Positions 23,501-35,332 are shown, counted from the first letter of the stretch. The stretch: DNA of 64,000 bases from Platycnemis pennipes (GCA_933228895.1 OW121855.1:31572698-31636697), one strand, 5' to 3'. Numbers and translations are program-made. Notes: generated from the sequence alone by a model not told the origin.

Positions 23501-25877
23501 GAGCTGCGAATGGTTGACGAAAATTTGGCACAGAGCGGGTTGAGCCCTGAAAACAGTATCGTTTAGTTAAGGATACTGTTCCCATTGATAAAATATGTGT
23601 TAAAATAATAATTACAATTAATCGGCGTAGGCTTTAAATGAAAAAGAAATTTTTTAAATTTATTTTAATTAAATTTATAACAAATGTATAACAAAAGAAA
23701 ACCTGAACACATTAGACCCTACCTACGAGAATTTAGATGACTATCAATCACTCTTAGAAGAAAATATTTCCTGGGATTGTTTATATTTAGATTATTCCAT
23801 AATCATTAGCCATCCTTATGTTTGTTTCCCAACTTGATATATTACCTAAAAGACAAACAACTGAATGTTCCTGAAAAATTAGACAACGAGTTTATGTTTA
23901 ATACTCACCACATAAGAGTAGTGTATATGAAAAATCTTTTGTTGTTAATGCCATAAAATTATGGAATTCTCTACCCACGAGCCTAACATGTACGCAATCC
24001 ATACTTTCTTTTTAAGAAAAATACTGAGAATATCTATCTAGAACTTTGTATAATTAAGTCTTTCCCACCTTTATATATACCTGTAGAATATAATATGTAA
24101 TGAAGAACATTTTCACTTATAATTAGATGTATACAATGCTTTATGCAATCGCTTATTGTATTGCTAAATGCCGACTGGTGTACAAGTTTAATTTGTATTG
24201 TTTTTCGTAGGTGGCTTTGCCACAGAAAATATATAAATTGTATTATTAAAAAAAATATTTGATGCGTAGAAAAATAGATAGTTACTGGAAACTCTTTCCA
24301 TTTTGTATACGATGGATCTTGTTTTCGTTCCAATATTTCTTTAATTTTTTTCTATTTACCAGGGGAACTGAAGAGTATCGAAAATTATTGTCAAAAAAGA
24401 AAAAAATTGTAGTACCACTCATACGCAGAATTTGTACGCAAACAAATTTCATACATCTCATATCCACACCATTGACTAAATAATTATAAATATTGAAAAT
24501 CAATAGTAGTTGAAGCGTAACCAAGACTGGCACTTTCACCATTTTAGCTCAAGCCAATTACTCATTTCCGTTGCAACTGTACGAGTCAAAAATATCTGGC
24601 ACTTAACTGAAAACCATCGACGCAGAGGATTATGGAAAATTGGAAAAAATATTTCATTCCATGATCACACTATTTTCTACTTATGATGGCAAAATTGGAT
24701 GAATTACAAGACAAACTTGCCTTGATTATAAACAAAATCATAATAAGAGGAATACATATTTGTCAGCTTTAAAGAAAATTAAACACTAATGAATGAATAT
24801 TAAAATGATTACTGGCAATATCCGTCCGATTCAAGATGATGCGGAACAGAGGATTAAGAGCCGTCGAATAGTAAATGAATGAATGAAATTTGATGTAAAA
24901 GGAAAAGAGTGCAAGTATTTAACATGAAGATGGCTAGAAGGAAGTCATCAATGTGTAGAGCTGAGAGACGACAGATCGTAAGACGATTTGTGTCAAAACC
25001 AATCGTTAGGAAATAACTGTCATGGTGCATATAAAGTTAAATAAATCCATGAAATAATAGTAAATATTAAATACAACTCCGATATTAGTATATAACATTA
25101 GTGATAAAACGTATATGATGTAGAACATGAAAAAACTATTATAAAAATTAGCAAGCATTGTGATGCTCTCGAGAAAAAGCAAAGGGAAGTCAAAGTTTTG
25201 CTCAAAAACGATAGCAGATGGTGACTTTTCACACGAGCGGTTGATATTTGACATTAGCCACGGTGAATACATTAAAATCAATTTGTTAGTTACTTTTAAT
25301 GCAAAATCTCTACGGCTTTATTTTGCGTTTCTAAAATAGAAGCAACAGACGCAGATACAGCGCAAGCCGTTCACAGTTTATTCCAATGATCGGTCTGGTT
25401 GCTAAGAGACGCAATAAGCTCATAGGCCAGTGAAATTCACCCATTGAATTGCGCTTACTTTGTTTGCTGTATTTCATATAATCACACGGCTCACACAGAT
25501 TAGGTTTAACTAGACTTAATCTAGGGTTTCTATCGGATTCGATTCCTGCAATTATAGTTAGTATTCCAGAAAATTTTCTCTGGTTTGCTACAAGCCAATC
25601 CTGACAACTTTTTGAAGTTTTTGAATTCAGGGTGTGGGGTGAATAGAATTAGTGTGACGCAGGGAAATAAGGGTGAATGACGAAATCTTTGACCTTCTGG
25701 GGTGAATTAAAAAGTTGCTCGTGGATATTAAGGTGTCAATGACTCAAGTACTAACAAGATTTGTATACATAATCGCTTTGTTGATGCTATAATGCTGATT
25801 ATAGGTGTTTTGGACAGTAAAAAAAATGAAATATTCTGTTCTTTGTTGAGGCTTCCGCCGAGTGCAGAGTTTTATGA
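23501..25877. other. No gene seen
   Basis: AT-rich non-coding sequence with frequent stops. Open frames up to 99 codons (24,034-24,333) look random and low in complexity. Confidence 0.45.
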
Positions 25878-26073
25878 TCCATTTCTTCCGGAGTTCCTTC
25901 TGTGTTTGTTCATGTAGAACAACAGTTTCAGCGTAATAATTGAGAAATAAGCATCATAAACCTCTGGCCTTAAGACGCTACCTGCGACGCTAGCGATACC
26001 GTTGACGCCGTTGACAGTTAACAATTGACCCGACAACATGGACAGACGCGGAAGGAACCCCAGTAGAAATGGA
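25878..26073 (+). mobile_element. Small element: hammerhead-like core inside 31-bp inverted repeats (decayed copy)
   Basis: The arms at 25,878-25,908 and 26,043-26,073 match in inverted orientation at 25 of 31 positions; five of the six differences are transitions. Between them, 25,968-26,006 aligns without gaps to the core of the copy at 55,525-55,563 (minus strand). It contains CCTTAAGA (CUGANGA with one change), CGCTA...TAGCG (stem II), GATA (GAAA with one change) and CCGTTGAC. Spacers are 59 and 36 nt. The 132-codon minus-strand open frame here (25,872-26,270) runs across this structure and is rejected as a gene. Confidence 0.55.
25968..26006 (+). ncRNA. Hammerhead-like core, decayed
   Basis: Both invariant boxes carry one substitution relative to the 55.5-kb copy, and the expected cleavage triplet GTC reads GAC. 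It is predicted to be inactive. Its value lies in the gap-free alignment with the better copy. Confidence 0.4.
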
Positions 26074-26455
26074 ACTTCAGGAGCTCTTCTGATTTTAAAA
26101 GAGAAATTGTGTAGGAATCCTCCAGCCAGAAAATGCGATGCAAAGATTGCTAGGAATAATTTATCAATGGTAACCCTATCCGGTAGATAGCAAATAGTAA
26201 TGGAAGAAATAAGGGTAGTAAAAATTAGAAATTTGTAGCAAAAAGCGATCAAAGGGAAACAAGAGAACAATTGCCTAGGAAGTAAGAATAGTGAACGTAA
26301 CTAGGGGATAGTTAACTTGGATACACAATAAGGAATACAAGAATCCTTTGCCAGTAACAGGGAGCACCAAAGCATTAGCTTTTCCTTGAATTAGATGAAG
26401 CGAACGTATCCCTTTGTGACATAACAACTCAGCCCCCAAATCAACACTGCAATAA
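26074..26455. other. No gene seen
   Basis: Sequence between the inverted-repeat element and the hAT-type MITE. The minus-strand open frame that enters it from 25,872 is not recognised as a protein. Confidence 0.45.
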
Positions 26456-26463
26456 GTAAGAAT

Positions 26464-26806
26464 TAGGGATGGGTCGGTTCCACTTTTTTTCGGTTCCGGT
26501 TCGGTTCTTAACTTCGGTTCTCGGTTCCGATTCTCGGTTCCGGTTCTTAATTTACCACTTACTTTGCATTGCTCAATGGTAAGATAAGGTAATCAATAAT
26601 CATTTTCAGAGACTGAATTAGAATAATTCGCGACTTTGAAGCATCTAAGTACACTATTTCACCAGGTTTTAATGTGAAGCCTCCACTTTCGGAGTATGAG
26701 TAGGTTTCAAACTGGTTTCCGCGTCAATTATTTCGGTATTACCGATTATTTTTGCCTCGGTTCCGGTTCCGGTTCTAAGCTGAAGAACCGAACCGACCCA
26801 TCCCTA
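26464..26806. mobile_element. hAT-type MITE, 343 bp, with perfect 8-bp target duplication
   Basis: The ends are TAGGGATGGGTCGGTTC and GAACCGACCCATCCCTA. The 8-bp string GTAAGAAT abuts both sides (26,456-26,463 and 26,807-26,814). Just inside the left end CGGTTC/CGGTTCC words repeat for about 80 bp, and again near the right end. These subterminal arrays are typical transposase-binding regions of hAT elements. There is no coding capacity. Confidence 0.9.
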
Positions 26807-26814
26807 GTAAGAAT

Positions 26815-27830
26815 GGAGGAAAACATCCGTTTCTAGGTGACGTGGAGGTCTAGGTGAATGAAACAATAGGAATGCAGAGAGGAGTTACGTGAAAGTCGTG
26901 GTGGTGTCTGGAAGCAAAGTGACGCGTGCTTGTTAAAGGGCATCATTTGAGGGGTGTTTGGCATATGTGTGTGCGTATCAGCATAGGTGGGGAAAGAGAT
27001 ATTGTTGTCGTGTTGTGTTCTAAAATTGTTGTGGCTCGAAAAATGAAAATGTGTATGGCCTGATTTGTGCAAAGCTGAAGACAGGTGACTAATTGTTTGT
27101 AGGGTGTTTGGGTTGTTTTCGCATTGCAATACGTGAGGGAATTTGTGAACGTTATTTAAATTAATAAATGTAATGTTTAATATATATTACAACTTGGAAC
27201 ATGGTCGTACATATAAATAAAAATTTACTTGACATGATGGAAGCAAAATTTCGAAAACATCGTGCCGCTTATGAAAAACCACGTTCCCACAAACCTGGCT
27301 GAAACATTTTGAATGTTCTCGAAAAATTGGTCAAAACGCTCTTAAGAACTCCGAGTGGGCATTATTCCAACAAGTGGTAATGATATCAGAAACGTTGCGC
27401 AGCGCTTACATTTCTGAAATTTACGTTCGGCATTGTGTGAAAAGCTAAGATACGGACGACTTCATTTTCTCTTCAAAATTCCCTCTTTAACCGAAAATGA
27501 AAGCAGCCACAGTATTGCGGACCGACTTCGGTAAGAACAGAGTAGCTTTTTGCCTCAGCGTGTTCAACTAGAATTATTAAAACATCGAATCATTATATAT
27601 GCTCGTCCATCATTAATATTGGTGGTGATTTGAAACCCAAACATTTGAATGATTAATGTCTAACGTTGATATTTTCTCAGGAATATTTTGCCCTAAATTT
27701 CGAAAATCCCATGCACACCACACATCATAAAAATCAAGAAGGGACTACATTATATATAGAATTAATATAATTCATCCCAATACTTGTTGAAGAACCACTT
27801 CGTTTCTTTCCAAATAGAACTTCAATTAAA
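26815..27830. other. No gene seen
   Basis: Non-coding sequence. The open frame at 26,833-27,129 (minus) is low in complexity (His, Thr and Asn rich) and unrecognised. Confidence 0.45.
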
Positions 27831-27906
27831 ATAAAATCACGGGTGATTACGCGGAAAGATGGAATATAATAAAATCACGGGTGATTACGCGGAAAGATGG
27901 AATATA
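27831..27906. repeat. Perfect tandem duplication of 38 bp
   Basis: Two identical 38-bp units (27,831-27,868 and 27,869-27,906), each beginning ATAAAATCACGGGTGATTAC. No differences means a recent event. The pair ends 18 bp before the family A element at 27,925. Confidence 0.9.
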
Positions 27907-27924
27907 ACAGCTCGAACCTAAAAA

Positions 27925-28440
27925 AATGGGGTCGTATACCATATTTTTTTATTGCCGAATCTGTTAGAGTTTGCAAGATTAAAAGACCCGTATTTTTCCG
28001 TTTTTCGATCCGTCAATTAGTTCTCAAGTTTTAAGAGGTGAAAAAGTGACGTTTTTTACCCTTTCGGAAAAGTGGGTGTGTAAAGGACTAGAACATCATC
28101 CACTTCATCGTCCAATCACAACTGAGACGGTGAAGCTCCTCCGCCCAATCAGACTGCTGACTCTGCCAATGGAAGTGGTTGCGACTGGATCTCTTCAGGC
28201 AGACTTCCCCTCCCCACCTCCGCTCCCGCTAGGGTAGCGGAAGGTATGTGACGGGAGGTGGATGACACAGATGACATATCCTTAACGCAGCTCGTTCGGT
28301 GAGCGTTAACTTTTGCTTATTTTAATTTTTGATTTATAAGTGGTTATGAGATAAATTTTTCTATAAAAGTTATTTTTCGTATCCTCCTAACGATTTTAAG
28401 TCCAAATTAGCAATTTCGGTTTCGCGTAAACTCCTTCATT
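27925..28440 (+). mobile_element. Family A inverted-repeat element, third copy (516 bp)
   Basis: It aligns with 13,106-13,642 through most of its length: ATGGGGTCGT start, ATTTTTTTATTGCCGAAT, CCCGTATTTTTCCGTTTT, CCCTTTCGGAAAAGTGGG, CCAATCACAACTGAG, and the TTTTGCTTATTTTAATTTTT block. The right end is degraded (AACTCCTTCATT instead of AACGCCCCCATT). The 63-codon open frame at 28,046-28,237 is internal noise. Confidence 0.75.
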
Positions 28441-28518
28441 TCTCATTGATTGAAGTACCCTTGTTCAATTGATACTCACTCGAGAACAGCCCTGATGAAG
28501 CAGCTGCACAAGATATCC

Positions 28519-28776
28519 CGTTGTAAGTCCGTTGTAAGTAAGTTGTAAACGTGTTGTGACAGTCTTCCAACATTGTTACAACGCACTTCCTTTATATTTC
28601 ACTTCCAACGTAGTTGCAACGCATTTGCAACGTGATAAAGCGCGTTGTATGTTGTGAGATCAACATTGCAACGCACTTTCGTACACTGTCAACAACGCAG
28701 TTACAACGCGAAGCCAACGCGGTTAAGCGCGCTGTAGGTCTGTGGAGAAAAAGTACTTGCAACGCACTTTCTTACG
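28519..28776. repeat. Degenerate minisatellite with CAACGC core, cluster 1
   Basis: The word CAACG recurs many times, usually inside TTGCAACGCACTT or TTACAACGC, with a local 11-bp period (CAACGCATTTG at 28,617). The first 45 bases carry the same word on the opposite strand (GTTGTAAG, repeated), so the cluster can fold back on itself. The 67-codon open frame here is a by-product. A matching cluster lies at 30,211-30,474. Confidence 0.7.
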
Positions 28777-29031
28777 CAGCCCACTATGGATTCGTAACAT
28801 GGGAAAGCTCGTTATAAAGTTTGTTCTTATGGACTGCCATGTTATTGAAGAAATTCTTATTTTTCTCTCCTGGAGTTGAAATAACATCAGTTATGTACAT
28901 TCTACAACGGTCAAGCAAAAATGTATCCACAAAAATGGTCATTTGGGAAATTCTTTAAGAGCGCAAAATACCCCAGTGGCTATACTTTAGTAAGTTAATA
29001 ATCGCAATCGAATGAATGCCAGCCAGCAGCT

Positions 29032-29057
29032 GTATATATATATATATATATATATAT
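29032..29057. repeat. (TA)n microsatellite
   Basis: About 13 consecutive TA units. Confidence 0.95.
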
Positions 29058-29119
29058 GGTCTTCCGACCAACATTTTTATCCAAAAGCGTTACTCAGATG
29101 ACGGGAAACAGGTCGTATA

Positions 29120-29954
29120 AATAGGGTAGTTTCCTTCATCAAAGAAAACAGACTTCATTAATTGCGATTTATGCCCTGCCATAAATGTATTTAATTTACG
29201 CAAAAAGTTTGTATTGAGAAATCCCAGTTTACTAGAGAATTAAATGTTAATTTTAAGGCCATTTGAAAAGGCTCTGAAATGCCGGGGTGCGCTGCCTTCA
29301 TGCTGACGTAACAGGTAGGTAGTTTACGTTGCGAAGCATAGGAAAATTCGTCTCCTGAACTTACCGTTGTATTTCAGGGCCCCTCAGCCCTAGTGAATAT
29401 TTATTAGTATTAACCTGTAAAAACTATCAATGTTGGAAAAGAATTCTCAGTTAAACATTGTATTATTAGTCATTTTATAGGCTCAAGGACGTCCTACTCG
29501 CTGTGTCTTCTGCAACGACGAAGCATGGCGTGAAGGTCGTGCGGCGATAGGCGAACTACATGATATGCTTGTGAAAGGAATACTAATTGATTTTAAAAGA
29601 ATCAACTGCATAAGTAATGTTAAATAAATAAAGAAAAGTTAATTATAATTAATTTACGGAATATATATGCCTCCAATACTTGTTCATAAGCTTTAACGGA
29701 GTGCGTCGTCTATTTGGAAGCATCCGCAGCATCACCAGGTGGCAGGTAGAGGAAATAGTTTGACGTCACACGTACGATTAACCGGCATGCAATAGTTTGC
29801 CGTCGCGTTTTCGCGCCATTGATGTTTTTCACTTTTTAATGAATGACGAAAAATACTTAACGTCATTAAAAAATCGAACGGCTTAAAATACGTACTCCAG
29901 AGGTTATAAACTTTCGATCAAGACAATAAAAAAATAATAGGAAACTACCCTATT
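29120..29954. mobile_element. TIR-bounded element of about 830 bp, no coding capacity
   Basis: AATAGGGTAGTTTCCT at 29,120-29,135 is the exact inverted copy of AGGAAACTACCCTATT at 29,939-29,954 (16 bp). If the ends are GGGTAGTTTCC, the flanks are TA on both sides, as for Tc1/mariner-type insertions. No 8- or 9-bp duplication was found. Inside, no transposase motif was recognised. It lies between the two CAACGC clusters without abutting them. Confidence 0.5.
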
Positions 29955-30210
29955 AGGTGAATTCAAGGATAGGAATAGGGTTTAGGCAGTTGTTTCTAAA
30001 TGAACGAGAAAAATGACTAGTGTAAATAAATAAAATGTACTTATCTTATGTAAATAAAAGCTGATCACTCTCTATTTGCAAAAAATATTTTTCAGTTTAG
30101 GTGTTAGATGCACTCATGCAAGGTATTCTAGAGTGTTTTGTATTAACCATTCGATTGGCTACATAGATAGAGTTCCACGTGCATATGTGCCCACAACATA
30201 GACAATAATG

Positions 30211-30474
30211 GAAACGCGGCTGTAACGCGCTAACAATGCACTTACAACGCGATCTTTTGAACTCAGAAACGGGGTTACAACGTACCCACAACACACATAC
30301 ACGATGATGGCAACGCGGTTATAAGGCACTTACAACGCATTTGCAACGCGTTTGCAACTGACTCTGTTCAAATTTTACAAGGTTACAACGCACTATTCGA
30401 GGTTGCAGAAACACTTCCAACGAGTTTACAACGCGTATTATTGCGTGAAGAACAACGTACTTGAAACGCACTTC
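30211..30474. repeat. Degenerate minisatellite with CAACGC core, cluster 2
   Basis: It shares its words with cluster 1: TTACAACGCG, TTGCAACGCG, CAACGCACT. A clean 11-bp run (CAACGCATTTG then CAACGCGTTTG then CAACTG) begins at 30,333. Many units are followed by CACTT or CGGTT. The two overlapping minus-strand open frames at 30,097-30,507 are products of the repeat and not genes. Confidence 0.7.
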
Positions 30475-31019
30475 ATTCGTCAGGAAGACCTCTAAATAAA
30501 ATGCCAAAAAGTGAAAGAGAAAAATGTACAGCCTTTATATTCATTAAAATTCTTGTACTGCATTTTACCATGGAATTCTCTTCAAACATAGATTCTTAAA
30601 TACTCTCTGGAAGGAGTTTTCAATATCGTCTACTTGGTTAACCCACAATCTTCCTTCTTAAGCGAATTCCGTTCATCCGGAAGTAATTCCATTTAAAGGC
30701 CTTAGGTCATCTGCGTTCCTTCATGTTGTATATAACCTCAGATCCCTTCTACGAGTACACTCCCGCTCACGAAAAGTTCTTTACTTCGTTTTCAACATAC
30801 CATAACCTTGTAGTACGAAACCATTGTATGTGTTCAATAAATAAACCTCCTGTACGTCATAATTGATTGAATGGTACCAGTAACTATTCTCCCTCGAGTC
30901 AATCACGCTCAAAATGGCAATTTCTCTTCCAAATTTAATCTCGTGCATAATAAATGCCTTTAGATAATTAAATGCTTTTAGCCGCACAGCAGCCACTATC
31001 CTTCATAACTTAACTGAGA
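30475..31019. other. No gene seen
   Basis: AT-rich non-coding sequence with nothing recognised. Confidence 0.45.
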
Positions 31020-31450
31020 GCACATGAACCCCCGAAATTTCCCTTTCTCCATTATTTTCGGGCGTCCATCTCATCTTGGCATGCGGCCGATTCCAAGCAT
31101 GAAGATATTAGACGGCCCCGAAGGGAGGGCTGGGGGAAGGGGTCCGTTCTCATCCTTTTGCAAGAAACACAACGTCTTGCGACTCAAGGAATTGTCGGGT
31201 CGGTCGGGTAACGAGCAGGAACGCTGCAGCAGCACGCGAAATTCCATCGCCCGCCACCAGAGGGAAGCAGAGACGTGGAGAAGTGGAAAATCGCAAATCG
31301 CCGGGAGTGGGAAAAAAATACGCAAGACGATGAGGAAGCAACGGAGATTAGGTACAAGCGGTAGCGAAACGGGGCGAAATGAAAAATAGTATTTTCCGCT
31401 TCGCGAGCGGCGCCATTTATTCCTTGTCTACCGTTGTGCGCGCGAGACAA
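31020..31450. other. GC-rich island with several CpG
   Basis: This stretch is much richer in GC than its flanks and ends in a CpG-dense run (GCTTCGCGAGCGGCGCCATT near 31,400). Open frames on both strands (121 codons plus, 88 minus) arise from base composition; the translations are not recognisable. It may be a regulatory island. Confidence 0.3.
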
Positions 31451-34400
31451 CTCACCAAAATAACCGGATACTTAAAAGGCGAAGGAGCAGAGATAATGGT
31501 AGAGAAAAAAATTCAACGACGATCTACACGGAATGGTGCGTTACCATGCTAGTGAGTGTCTCCGCATTAGCGTGAGAAAGTATTTATTAATTACATTGGA
31601 GGGTAATTAATTTTCTTCTCTGTCTTTCGACGGTACATCTTGGTGAGGCTAACTTCTCTCCTCCTTTCATTCTCTCAGGCTGACTGAAGCTTAGAATTGG
31701 TGTTTTTTAAGTTTAAAATTTTTAACTTTTTATATCGCTCGCTGTTTACGGGACAACCATTAAAAGCCACAACTTGAAAAATGGTGAATAATTACCAGTC
31801 ATTTCAAAATCAGAAAAGATCTGAACAGAGTGCAGACTCAATAATTTAAGGTACCATATTGTAGATTTGATGTGATCTCTCGAGAGAAATATAAAAATCT
31901 TAGGACCTGGATATTGAAAAATATGAAGCCAGTGTATGGGATCCAAATGAATTAGGCTTGATAAAATAGTGGGAAAACCCTCAAAGTAAATCAGCTAGAT
32001 TTGTTAAAATGTGTTACGGTAGGTTTAGCAGCAAATCAAAATTAATACAAGATATAAGATAGGAATCACATAAGGGGGCTTCATCGAAGTATGAAGAAAA
32101 TGTTATTTTTGTGAAAAGTTCTGGACATATAATTTTATGGCCCTTCTATCGATTAAAAATAGACTAATGACGCCTTCATATAATATATTTGAACAACAAA
32201 GACTTTGAAAATCAGCAATTTGGTACGTGGTTAAACCGGAGAGCATAGCAGCTGCAGTGAAATTTGCAGATCAATAATGTAAATAGAAATGTCGTTTTGA
32301 CGACAAACTAATATAAGGAGCGCAATTTTATGTAGAATGTATTATTGTAGATAGGTGCTGGCCTAACTACACTTGTTTAATTGATACTAATTAATGTTTG
32401 CTCGAATAAAAGCAGAAAACCCTTGGTTACATGAAAGTGGCGCTACAGTATGTTGTTAACATTGGCAACTGTACTTGTGTCGGAACGTGCTTACGAGCCT
32501 ATTTACTAACTTAATTTAGGAATATACCGTGCCAAGGTCCTTCTTATATTTTTTATGTAATTTAAATATTCTCATTAGTTATTGATGTGGTGTACTTAAT
32601 ACCAATGCTTCCAAAGGGTAGCAGTAGTAGCAGCGCCATTGTTGCCAATCATTTTGCAAAAATATAAATGTAAATAAAATCCAAAACAAAGAGTAGTATT
32701 TGCAAGGGAATAGTTTAAAACTGAGTAAGAAAATGTTTCACCAATTTTAGAATACGCAGGAACAGGAATGAGCATGTACTATTTATACTTTGGAAATTAA
32801 ACGTGGCAACAATACGCCAGCTATGTTCCGAAGTCAAAACGAGTTAAAAGAGCTTGAAAAAAATTGAATGCAACTGCAACGCGCTATGTAATAGAATACT
32901 CATACAATTTTTGTGCATGCGTTATCACACTATAGAGGAATTTCCATATAGGTGTTCTTCTAGATCGGTATTTATTCTTTAAATGACATAGTTCTTTTAC
33001 GGGATTTTGATGCGGGAAGTCTTAGCGGAACCTCCTTGAAGCCTCAGGTCAAAATCTTGATTAAATATTCTGCAGAAATTCACAACGGATAGGTTTACTG
33101 AAGATGGTTAATGTATACTACTGCGTATTTTGTTAGATTTGACCAGATAAAGAAGATTAGTAAGATAGATTGTCGCACTGATAGATTTAATATGCCATGG
33201 TTCCCGTATGCCATAAGAGAGTATAAGAGGCAACATAACATGTGTATAGATCTGTGAAATATTTTTAGTCTATAGTGGTAGCTCTTATTTTAAGTCTTAG
33301 ACTTAGTACACCATGCTTTGCAATCGAATCGTTCGATTAACCTAACTAACTAATGAAGTGATGGGGATACTGAAATCTGGGGTTATAAGTTTTTAACTTT
33401 TAGTTATTTCACGTATTTATAAACCAACTAAAATGAGAATGAAAATTGTGCTCATACAGCAACAATTTTTTCTCAAATTTTTTAAACCAAGTTTAGATGC
33501 CATTAATTACATAAGGCTGGTAATAAACGAAAATTCGAGAAAGAGTAACTTTTGATGAATAACTTGACTTCGTCCAGATAACGTAAATAATAGCCTATGC
33601 TATGAATATTTATATTGTAAAATCTGTATAATTTAGTCAATTTCTAGGTTTGACTGATAATTGACTTTTATGTTCCCTCAAAATCGTCTAACTAAAAAGG
33701 GTGTAGTTACAATCTGACACAATATGCATTTCTGAACTCCACAAACTGAAAAGGAATATGCACCTATACGCTATAATTTGAAGTTCACGATATGAATTAG
33801 ATGGCTGCTGGACCTGATGAAAGTGTAGGTATAATTTTAGATGGTATTTTGCGCAGTTTTCATTTTCTGCCCCAGAAATTTTAAGAAGAAAACCATTTCA
33901 GTTACAGACAGCACTGAATGAAACTGTCTGAACCCTCAATTGCAACCTTGGAAATACGTACTTTCATTGCATTGCCCAAGATTAAATTAAAAAGAATCGG
34001 ATCTTTCCATCTTATGGGAGTTTGCCCTACTGTCGGAATGCTTTCATAGAGAACAATCTCACGATTCAAGGGAAGGTTCAATTAAGGTCAGGGCGAGTCT
34101 TTGTTTGACTCCTAGAAAAGAAAATGTCTTCAAGGTATATTTAGATTCAAGAAAGAATTGAGGCAAGATTGTCGGAATTAGGTCTGCTCACAAATTCTCA
34201 TTTAAGTTCAAATCATTAACTTTTAAGCTCGGATTGAATGTTATAGAAGAAAATTAAAATGCAGAGGAGGACAAAATCAATTATAGATTAATGAACAACA
34301 TGCTTAACTGATGAAAATGATCAGTCTCTATGAGAAACACATTTTAACTGATTGGCAATTTGACAATTCGACAGATTAGAATGGTTTGACGGTTTAACAG

Positions 34401-34500
34401 TTACGTGGTGAGAAATAATTGCATGATACATGTGCAGAATCAGCTTAAATATATGCTATTTAAGACAGGAATATGTAATGCATGTTGTTGCTAGTGGACA
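31451..34500. other. No gene seen
   Basis: AT-rich non-coding sequence. A single TGCAACGCGC word near 32,876 recalls the CAACGC clusters. Nothing else was found. Confidence 0.45.
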
Positions 34501-34835
34501 TAACCGACAACTAAGACCAATTGCGCCACCAAGAAATTGTGCTTATTTGAATAGAGGGAGGAGTTTAACGGAAGTAGAGGAAAGGTGGAGATAAGGATCC
34601 GGTAAGATAAAGCCTGCTCGGAAAACAGTTACGAAACGAAAGGCACCAAGAGAACAGTGTAACATCCCATCCGACGTACGGAGCATAGTACTCGAATTGT
34701 TCTCCACGCATCACTCAAGTAGGGACCGGTTAAATACACTGCAAACTGAGTACCATTACGAATATTCAAATTCAATTCCTCGGAATGGGTGGCCGGTAGT
34801 GTAGTCACTAATGATTATCATCACGTTATCCGACC
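34501..34835 (-). mobile_element. tRNA-headed SINE, full-length but diverged
   Basis: On the minus strand the head (GGTCGGATAACGTGATGA, ACTACACTACCGGCCACCC, GAATTGAATTTGAA as a weak B box) is followed by the family body (ACCGGTCCCTACTTGAGTGA, GTACGTCGGATGGGATGTTA, TCTTGGTGCCTTTCG) and tail (TCTCCACCTTTCCTCTACTT, TGGCGCAATTGG, AGTTGTCGGTTATG). Confidence 0.65.
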
Positions 34836-35274
34836 AAAATGATTTTCTAAGTTTGTAGCAAAGTCACTGCGTTGAGCAAAAACGCTGAAATATTGCTGAA
34901 TTATCGATGGAGTGCGGAGAAAAAAATGAATATACCTCTCAAATTTCATGTAACAAATGAGAAATTTAAAGTGATACGTCTTTTCAATTCGCAGGATATT
35001 ATATAACTGCTGCATAGCAAAAACTCAAAATTCTACATTCATGAAATCTGTATTTGAAAATATCATAGCTGATACACAATAAAGACGTCTTATATCTTTC
35101 GTCTTTTAAATTTCATAGCTAAACAGGAAAATCTCAATTATAGAACCGGCCGTTGGTACATTACATCCAACTTTTCTCACCCAGCTGTATTGAGCATCTG
35201 AGCATCAACTAGATTCGTTAGACTAGTTTATTTCTCCCGACAATATTATGTTGAATATCTTATATATAGTTCTT

Positions 35275-35320
35275 CTTATTTATATTTCTTATTTATATTT
35301 CTTCCTATTTATATTTATTA
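35275..35320. repeat. Short AT-rich tandem repeat
   Basis: Three imperfect units of CTTATTTATATTT just upstream of the LINE fragment. Confidence 0.7.
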
Positions 35321-35332
35321 AAACAAAAACTT

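Noticed and set aside
25872..26270. 132-codon minus-strand open frame, hydrophobic
   Set aside because: It spans the inverted-repeat and hammerhead-like element and flanking DNA. No family is recognisable and there are no splice or promoter signals.
28492..28520. CTGATGA followed by a GCAGCTGC palindrome, hammerhead-like
   Set aside because: The GAAA box and cleavage triplet are missing; similar lone CTGATGA words occur near 21,643 and 33,817 by chance.
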